Assembly (NCBI GenBank): GCA_005880175.1
Contig: VBJR01000158.1
Span: 4,911-23,205 of the forward strand
DNA from: Chloroflexota bacterium
Lineage (GTDB): Bacteria > Chloroflexota > Dormibacteria > Dormibacterales > Dormibacteraceae
Length of the DNA: 18,295 nucleotides
Direction: 5' to 3'
Numbering within the stretch: position 1 is the stretch's first letter; every line of letters begins with the position of its first letter. Of the stretch, positions 14,532 to 18,295 are shown piece by piece. The notes beneath the pieces are model-generated. The model saw nothing but the letters and a program-made list of their open reading frames with translations, was not told where the DNA came from and made no database searches. The translations under genes and the position numbers were made by a program.

Positions 14532-15442
14532 CAGGGCAGGCTCTCGGCCACCCGGACGAGGTCCTCGCGAGAGCATCGGCCGGCGACCATCCACCGCTGA
14601 CCGTCGCGGCGGCCGACCAGCAGCACCTCCCAGCCGTCCAGGGCCGATCGGCACGCGATGCCGGTGCTGCCCCGCAGCTCGACGGCCTCGGGCTGGGGCG
14701 GAGGGCCGTCCTCCTCGCGCCAGCCGAGGAGCATCGGCGCCGCCGGCCGGTGCCAGGCGACTCGCAGCTCGCCCGCCTCGTCGACAGCCCCGAAGCCCTG
14801 GGCCTGGCGGACCGGGGTCAGGCCGGGCGGCAGCCAGGCGGGAACCGGGTCGCCGTCCTCGAAGGGGGTCGGGTCCGGCATCTTCGGGGGCGGCTGCGTC
14901 CGCGCCGCGAAGACGAAGACCCCGAGCTCGAGGTCGCCCACCTTCAGGCTCGCGGCCGGCGTCACCGCCGGCTGCCGGATCGGCCACCGGGCCTGCATGT
15001 CCGCCGCCCGCCGCCGGGCCTCAGCCAGCGGGGGCACGTTCCACTCCGCCCGCTCCTCGTCCGTCGTGGCCGGGTCCACCTCGTACAGCTCGTAGCCGTC
15101 GGCGGTGCCCCGGTACTGCGTGCCGTACTTCTGCGGCCGGCCCTGGTGCATCAGCCAGCGGTCGTACGCCGCCGCGGCCAGCCAGCGGCCGCGCCGGTAG
15201 CCGAGGTCGGCGGACCGCAGGGCCAGCTCGTGGGCCCGCAGGTAGTCGGCCAGGTCCTCGCCGTGCTGGAGGACCATCGCGGCGTGGTGGTGGTCCTCGC
15301 CCGTCTCGGCCGCGCCGGCGTCGAGCAGCTCGGTCACCCGCTGGCGCCGGGCGCGGTCGCGCTCCCTGAGATCGGACGGGAGGCCGTCGCCGGTCCGGTC
15401 GGCCTGGTCGGCCTCGTACAGCCGCCGCAGCTCCTCGTTCAC
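14531..15442 (-). CDS. DUF6624-like protein with unrecognised C-terminal half
   Basis: GTG at 15442 gives 303 residues. The N-terminal part matches the DUF6624 pattern: DRARRQRVTELLDAG (about 29-43), AAMVLQHGED (54-63), ELALRSADLGYRRGRWLAAA (72-91), then DRWLMHQGRPQKYGTQY (94-110), where the GRPQ-YGTQ signature is diagnostic. The rest (about 130-303) is rich in Pro and acidic residues, with LELGVFVFAAR and VAWHRPAAPMLLGWREEDG, and ends in a small domain WEVLLVGRRDGQRWMVAGRC; I do not recognise it. No signal peptide or membrane helix. Function of the family is unknown to me. The ribosome site is weak, so the start is less certain than the frame. It is divergent from the GNAT gene 34 bases away. 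Confidence 0.75.
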   Translation of the reverse strand: MNEELRRLYEADQADRTGDGLPSDLRERDRARRQRVTELLDAGAAETGEDHHHAAMVLQHGEDLADYLRAHELALRSADLGYRRGRWLAAAAYDRWLMHQGRPQKYGTQYRGTADGYELYEVDPATTDEERAEWNVPPLAEARRRAADMQARWPIRQPAVTPAASLKVGDLELGVFVFAARTQPPPKMPDPTPFEDGDPVPAWLPPGLTPVRQAQGFGAVDEAGELRVAWHRPAAPMLLGWREEDGPPPQPEAVELRGSTGIACRSALDGWEVLLVGRRDGQRWMVAGRCSREDLVRVAESLP

Positions 15443-15476
15443 GGCGGGGACGCTACGCGAGTGTCATCCTCGACGG

Positions 15477-16082
15477 ATGCCGCGCCGGTCCACCACGAGC
15501 CCGGAGGAGGCGGCCGCCCTGCGCGCGGCCGGCGCCCGGCTCGTCCGCCACGCGCACGACATGGTGCTCGACCTGCCCGCGGCTGGCGCGGCGGAGGCGC
15601 GGTTCCCGGACGGGCTGGCGGTCCGCGCCGGGGTCGAGCCGTCCCCGTCCCTGACCCGCGCCGTGCTCGCCGCCTATCCGCCCGGGCACCCGGACGTCGG
15701 CCCGGCTGGCCGCAGGTACGAAGAGGCCGACCGCGAGCTGGCGGAGCTGCTGGCCGGCCGCTCGGCCGGCCCCGTGCTCCGCGACCCGTCCGCGACCGCC
15801 GCCGACGCGTCGGGCGCGGTGGCCGGCACGGTGATCGTGACGCGCATCGGGCCGGAGCCGTGGGGCTGGCCGGGCGGCGCGTGGGTCGCAATCGTGGCGG
15901 TCGTCCCGGCCTGGCAGGGCCGCGGCCTCGGCCGCGCCCTGCTGGAGCGTGCGATCGTCCGCGGCGCGGCCGCGGGCGAGGCGCACATCGGCCTGACCGT
16001 CACGGAGGGCAACCCGGCCGAGCGCCTCTACCGGGCGCTCGGCTTCGAGCGGTGGCGAACGCTGTACGTGCTGGAGGCGTAG
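15477..16082 (+). CDS. GNAT-family N-acetyltransferase
   Basis: The ATG at 15477 gives a 201-residue protein. The acetyl-CoA site is visible as VAIVAVVPAWQGRGLGRALLE (residues about 137-156 in parts, with Q147-G-R-G150-L-G152), followed by AHIGLTVTEGNPAERLYRALGF and a final beta strand, the usual GNAT motif A and B layout. The N-terminal 100 residues are Ala/Arg-rich and less typical; they include a possible substrate-binding part. Acceptor unknown. It ends 12 bases before the convergent ABC-2 permease gene with no hairpin seen between them. No clear ribosome site precedes the ATG, so the transcript may be leaderless or the true start may lie slightly downstream. Confidence 0.8.
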   Translation: MPRRSTTSPEEAAALRAAGARLVRHAHDMVLDLPAAGAAEARFPDGLAVRAGVEPSPSLTRAVLAAYPPGHPDVGPAGRRYEEADRELAELLAGRSAGPVLRDPSATAADASGAVAGTVIVTRIGPEPWGWPGGAWVAIVAVVPAWQGRGLGRALLERAIVRGAAAGEAHIGLTVTEGNPAERLYRALGFERWRTLYVLEA

Positions 16083-16094
16083 GCCCCCGGCTCG

Positions 16095-16949
16095 TCAGCC
16101 GATGTCGCGGCTGCGGGTGAGCAGCGTCCCGATCGTTCCCGCCGCCACGGCGTACGCGACCAGGATCACCGCGCCCAGCCACTGCGGCGGGTTGCCCGGG
16201 ATGTCGCCTCCGGTGATCATCAGCGACGACGCCACCGACGGGACCAGCACCGCCAGCTTCATCACCCAGTCCGCGTGCGTCAGGAGCGAGACCAGGGAGA
16301 TGATCGCGGCCGCCACCTGGCTGGCGACCAGGTACAGCGCCAGCGCCACGATCACGGCCGCGAGCTGGTTCCGGATCAGCGTCCCGAAGCCGACGCCGAA
16401 CACCGCCCAGATCCCGTACGCCAGCAGGTTGAGCAGCAGCGCCCGGACGACCGCCGGGTCGGTCAGCGCGAACGTCTCGCCGTCGATCTGCAGGAAGATC
16501 ACGCCCGCGATGACGGCGAGCACCGTCAGGCCCACGCAGAGCACCGCCGCCGAGACGATGGTGGCGAGCAGCTTGCCCGCGATGACCCTCGTGCGCTGCG
16601 GGGTGGCCAGGAACGTCGCCGTGGCGGTCTGGTGGAAGTACTCGTTGGTCACCACGAGGATGCCCAGCAGGAGCACGAACAGCAGGCCGAAGTACTGGCC
16701 GGACGTGTACAGGTTGGCGGCCTGGACCGGGAGGTTCTTCCGGGCGTCGTAGGCGGCCCGGATCTGCTGCTGCTGGTCGGGCGAGGTGCCCGGCGGCAGC
16801 GCCGGCTCCGGCGCGTGCAAGATGCTGTGCGCCTGCAGGGCGTTGAACGCGAAGCTCACCGCCGCCAGCACGAGCACGGAGACCAGGAACGCCCACCAGA
16901 TGTTGGTGGTGAAGATCTTGCGGAACTCGCTGCGCACCAGGTTCTTCAC
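16095..16949 (-). CDS. ABC-2 type exporter permease
   Basis: GTG at 16949 shares GTGA with the stop of the ATPase gene and follows GGCGGAG. The 284-residue product starts VKNLVRSEFRKIFTTNIWW, the amphipathic N-terminal part common in ABC-2 permeases (RSE.RK..TT..WW), then has six hydrophobic segments: WAFLVSVLVLAAVSFAFNAL, YFGLLFVLLLGILVVTNEYF, IVSAAVLCVGLTVLAVIAGV, LLNLLAYGIWAVFGVGFGTL, AAVIVALALYLVASQVAAAI and a final AVILVAYAVAAGTIGTLL. A 40-residue extracytoplasmic loop with PPGTSPDQQQQIRAAYDARK follows the first helix. It forms the exporter with the upstream ATPase; the exported compound is not indicated. Confidence 0.9.
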   Translation of the reverse strand: MKNLVRSEFRKIFTTNIWWAFLVSVLVLAAVSFAFNALQAHSILHAPEPALPPGTSPDQQQQIRAAYDARKNLPVQAANLYTSGQYFGLLFVLLLGILVVTNEYFHQTATATFLATPQRTRVIAGKLLATIVSAAVLCVGLTVLAVIAGVIFLQIDGETFALTDPAVVRALLLNLLAYGIWAVFGVGFGTLIRNQLAAVIVALALYLVASQVAAAIISLVSLLTHADWVMKLAVLVPSVASSLMITGGDIPGNPPQWLGAVILVAYAVAAGTIGTLLTRSRDIG

Positions 16950-17848
16950 CGGATCTCCGCCCTCCCGCTCGTCAGCTCCAGGAACACCTGCTCCAGGTCG
17001 GTCCGCTCGTACGTCAGCTCGTGCAGCTCGATCCCGGCGGCGACGGCGGCCCGGAACACCGCCGCCGTGTCCACGCCGGTCACCCGGACCACGCCGTCCT
17101 CGCCGGTCTCCGAGCCGGCGCCGTTCAGCGCCGCCACCAGCTTGTCCGGGTTCGGCGTGCGCGCCAGCACCCGGGCGGTCGTCAGCGCGCCGGTCAGCTC
17201 GCCGACCCCGGCCTGGCGGACGAGCTTGCCGCCAGCGATGATGACCACGTCGTCGGCCAGGTGCTGCACCTCGCCCAGCAGGTGGCTGGACACCAGCACC
17301 GTGCGGCCCTGCTGCGCGAACCCCCGGAGGAGTCCGCGCATCCAGTGGATGCCCTCGGGGTCGAGCCCGTTCGCCGGCTCGTCCAGGATCAGCACCTGGG
17401 GGTCGCCGAGCAGCGCGGCCGCGATGCCCAGGCGCTGCTTCATGCCCAGCGAGTAGCCGCGCACCTTGCGCGTGGCCGCGGTCGTCAGGCCGACCAGCTC
17501 CAGCACCTCGTCGGCCCGCTCGGCCGGCATCCCGGCGGCGTCGCACAGGACCAGCAGGTGGTTGCGGCCGGAGCGGCCCCGGTGGAAGCTCGACGCCTCC
17601 AGCACGGCGCCGACCGTGCGCAGCGGCTCGGCCAGGTCGGCGTACCGCCGGCCGCCGATCGTGGCCGTCCCGCTCGTCGGCCTGACCAGGCCCAGGATCA
17701 TGCGGAGCGTGGTGGTCTTGCCCGCTCCGTTCGGCCCGAGGAAGCCGGTGACCCGGCCCGGTCGCACCGTGAACGACAGGCCGTCCACCGCGCGAACCCG
17801 CCGGAAGTCCTTCGTCAGGCCATCCACGACGATCTCGTTGTCAGGCAC
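16946..17848 (-). CDS. ABC-2 exporter ATPase
   Basis: The GTG at 17848, preceded by GGGAAGGGA, gives a 300-residue protein starting VPDNEIVVDGLTKDF; the open frame reaches 18 codons further up but that part looks non-coding. Walker A GPNGAGKT (38-45), signature YSLGMKQRLG, Walker B VLILDEPANGLDPEG and switch VSSHLLGEV are all present. The C-terminal regulatory part (VLARTPNPDKL ... LTYERTDLEQVFLELT) is that of the NatA/DrrA-like bacitracin and drug exporter group. It couples ATP hydrolysis to the permease encoded by the overlapping downstream gene. Confidence 0.9.
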   Translation of the reverse strand: MPDNEIVVDGLTKDFRRVRAVDGLSFTVRPGRVTGFLGPNGAGKTTTLRMILGLVRPTSGTATIGGRRYADLAEPLRTVGAVLEASSFHRGRSGRNHLLVLCDAAGMPAERADEVLELVGLTTAATRKVRGYSLGMKQRLGIAAALLGDPQVLILDEPANGLDPEGIHWMRGLLRGFAQQGRTVLVSSHLLGEVQHLADDVVIIAGGKLVRQAGVGELTGALTTARVLARTPNPDKLVAALNGAGSETGEDGVVRVTGVDTAAVFRAAVAAGIELHELTYERTDLEQVFLELTSGRAEIR

Positions 17849-17950
17849 GTCCCTTCCCTGTTGATTGCAAGTTGCCGTCGTCCTGCAGCCACCAACGCAC
17901 ACGAGGCGCTCGTTGCTCGCCGGATGATAGGGGGGAGCGCCGCGACGGCG

Positions 17951-18175
17951 TCAGGTGGAGGCGTCGTCCTCGCGCGGTTCGAGGAGGTCGCGCCACGGAT
18001 GCACCGACTCGACGGCGGGGGAGTCCTCCGTGACCCCGGTAGCGTCGAACGCCTCCCTCAGGCGCTCCGCCTCGCGCTCCAGCTCGGGCAGCACCCACTC
18101 GGCCAGCCCGTCTCGCAGCCCGCGCGCCCAGCCGGAGAACAGCTGACGCCGGCTGACGGTCTCGTCGTCGCTCAT
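17951..18175 (-). CDS. Small acidic protein of unknown function
   Basis: Read from the ATG at 18175 this is 74 residues, MSDDETVSRRQLFSGWARG at the start, then a charged helix EWVLPELEREAERLREAFDA and an acidic tail with WRDLLEPREDD. The frame is open up to a GTG at 18247, but that would place the putative promoter/operator at 18224-18238 inside the gene, so I prefer 18175, although its ribosome site is weak. SRRQLF resembles a twin-arginine motif but no hydrophobic segment follows, so it is not an export signal. Not recognised. It lies 102 bases upstream of the exporter ATPase in the same direction and may share its transcript. Confidence 0.55.
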   Translation of the reverse strand: MSDDETVSRRQLFSGWARGLRDGLAEWVLPELEREAERLREAFDATGVTEDSPAVESVHPWRDLLEPREDDAST

Positions 18176-18221
18176 CCCAGGACCGACACCACAGTACACC
18201 GCTCGGGCGAACGTGGCGGTA

Positions 18222-18238
18222 ATCTTACTCACGGTAAG
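18222..18238. promoter_or_regulatory. CTTAC-N5-GTAAG operator candidate in a divergent promoter region
   Basis: CTTAC (18224-18228) and GTAAG (18234-18238) form a perfect dyad around TCACG. The leftward strand reads TAAGAT across 18227-18222, a plausible -10 element, and the rightward strand reads TAAGTT at 18235-18240, also -10-like. The dyad thus sits between divergent promoters for the small acidic protein and the gene beginning at 18273. TetR-family regulators commonly use such sites and often bind beside their own gene. Confidence 0.5.
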
Positions 18239-18272
18239 TTTGTCCACGGCAGCGTCTCCATGGAGGGAGGGA

Positions 18273-18295
18273 ATGGCGGTGCAAGGACGTCTCCG
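18273..18295 (+). CDS. Start of a rightward gene cut by the window edge
   Basis: ATG at 18273 is preceded by GGAGGGAGGG, one of the strongest ribosome sites in the window, and reads MAVQGRLR before the sequence ends. A regulator that binds the adjacent CTTAC-N5-GTAAG dyad would fit the position, but seven codons cannot show the family. Confidence 0.5.

Noticed and set aside
17951..18175. Twin-arginine signal peptide (SRRQLF) in the small acidic protein
   Set aside because: No hydrophobic segment or cleavage site follows the arginines.
18176..18247. N-terminal extension of the small acidic protein to a GTG at 18247
   Set aside because: It would put the operator and -10-like sequence inside the coding region, and there is no ribosome site for that GTG.
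1..18295. CRISPR array, tRNA, rRNA or insertion sequence
   Set aside because: No regularly spaced identical repeats, no tRNA-like cloverleaf that I could recognise and no transposase motif were seen; a dedicated tRNA or covariance search could not be run.

Overview
The window is very GC-rich double-stranded DNA with tightly packed genes, many 4-base stop/start overlaps (GTGA, ATGA), frequent GTG starts and lipoprotein, twin-arginine and ABC-transporter families typical of soil Actinomycetota. I cannot place it more precisely than a high-GC actinobacterium. No rRNA, tRNA, transposase, integrase or CRISPR array was recognised.

Layout, left to right. (1) 1-820 (-): a TcmP/leucine-carboxyl-type SAM methyltransferase that runs off the left edge, with a palindromic site in its promoter. 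(2) 1153-8149 (+): one long overlapping operon. It encodes a family 5 solute-binding lipoprotein that is broken by a frameshift and apparent internal deletion near 2358, two DppB/DppC-type permeases, two DppD/DppF-type ATPases, an unrecognised 85-residue protein and a Rieske non-haem iron oxygenase. The arrangement suggests import of a small molecule followed by its oxidation, although the importer may now be defective. A strong hairpin (8157-8184) closes it. (3) 8195-10423: the most unusual part. A leftward gene fuses a ribbon-helix-helix-like DNA-binding segment to a small KxDG RNA-ligase-like nucleotidyltransferase, with a strong internal ribosome site in front of the ligase half. It is divergent from a rightward gene for a composite protein: an N-terminal CxxC thioredoxin-like segment, an internal twin-arginine-like segment, a middle domain and a C-terminal tail with ten cysteines. 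Between the two lies an AT-rich pocket with nested inverted repeats and a hexamer repeated every 9 bases. A bidirectional hairpin terminator and a two-helix membrane protein follow.

(4) 10522-14511 (+): a sugar-type (CUT1-like) ABC importer of binding protein and two permeases, with no ATPase gene, ending in a beta-lactamase-fold serine hydrolase that has no signal peptide. A palindromic operator candidate overlaps the promoter. (5) 14531-16082: a DUF6624-like protein (-) and a divergent GNAT acetyltransferase (+). (6) 16095-18175 (-): an ABC-2 exporter (ATPase plus permease, 4-base overlap) with a small acidic protein upstream. (7) 18176-18295: a divergent control region with a CTTAC-N5-GTAAG operator candidate and the first codons of a rightward gene that leaves the window.

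Family assignments rest on motifs read by eye. The operators, promoters and the Cys-rich peptide idea are inference.
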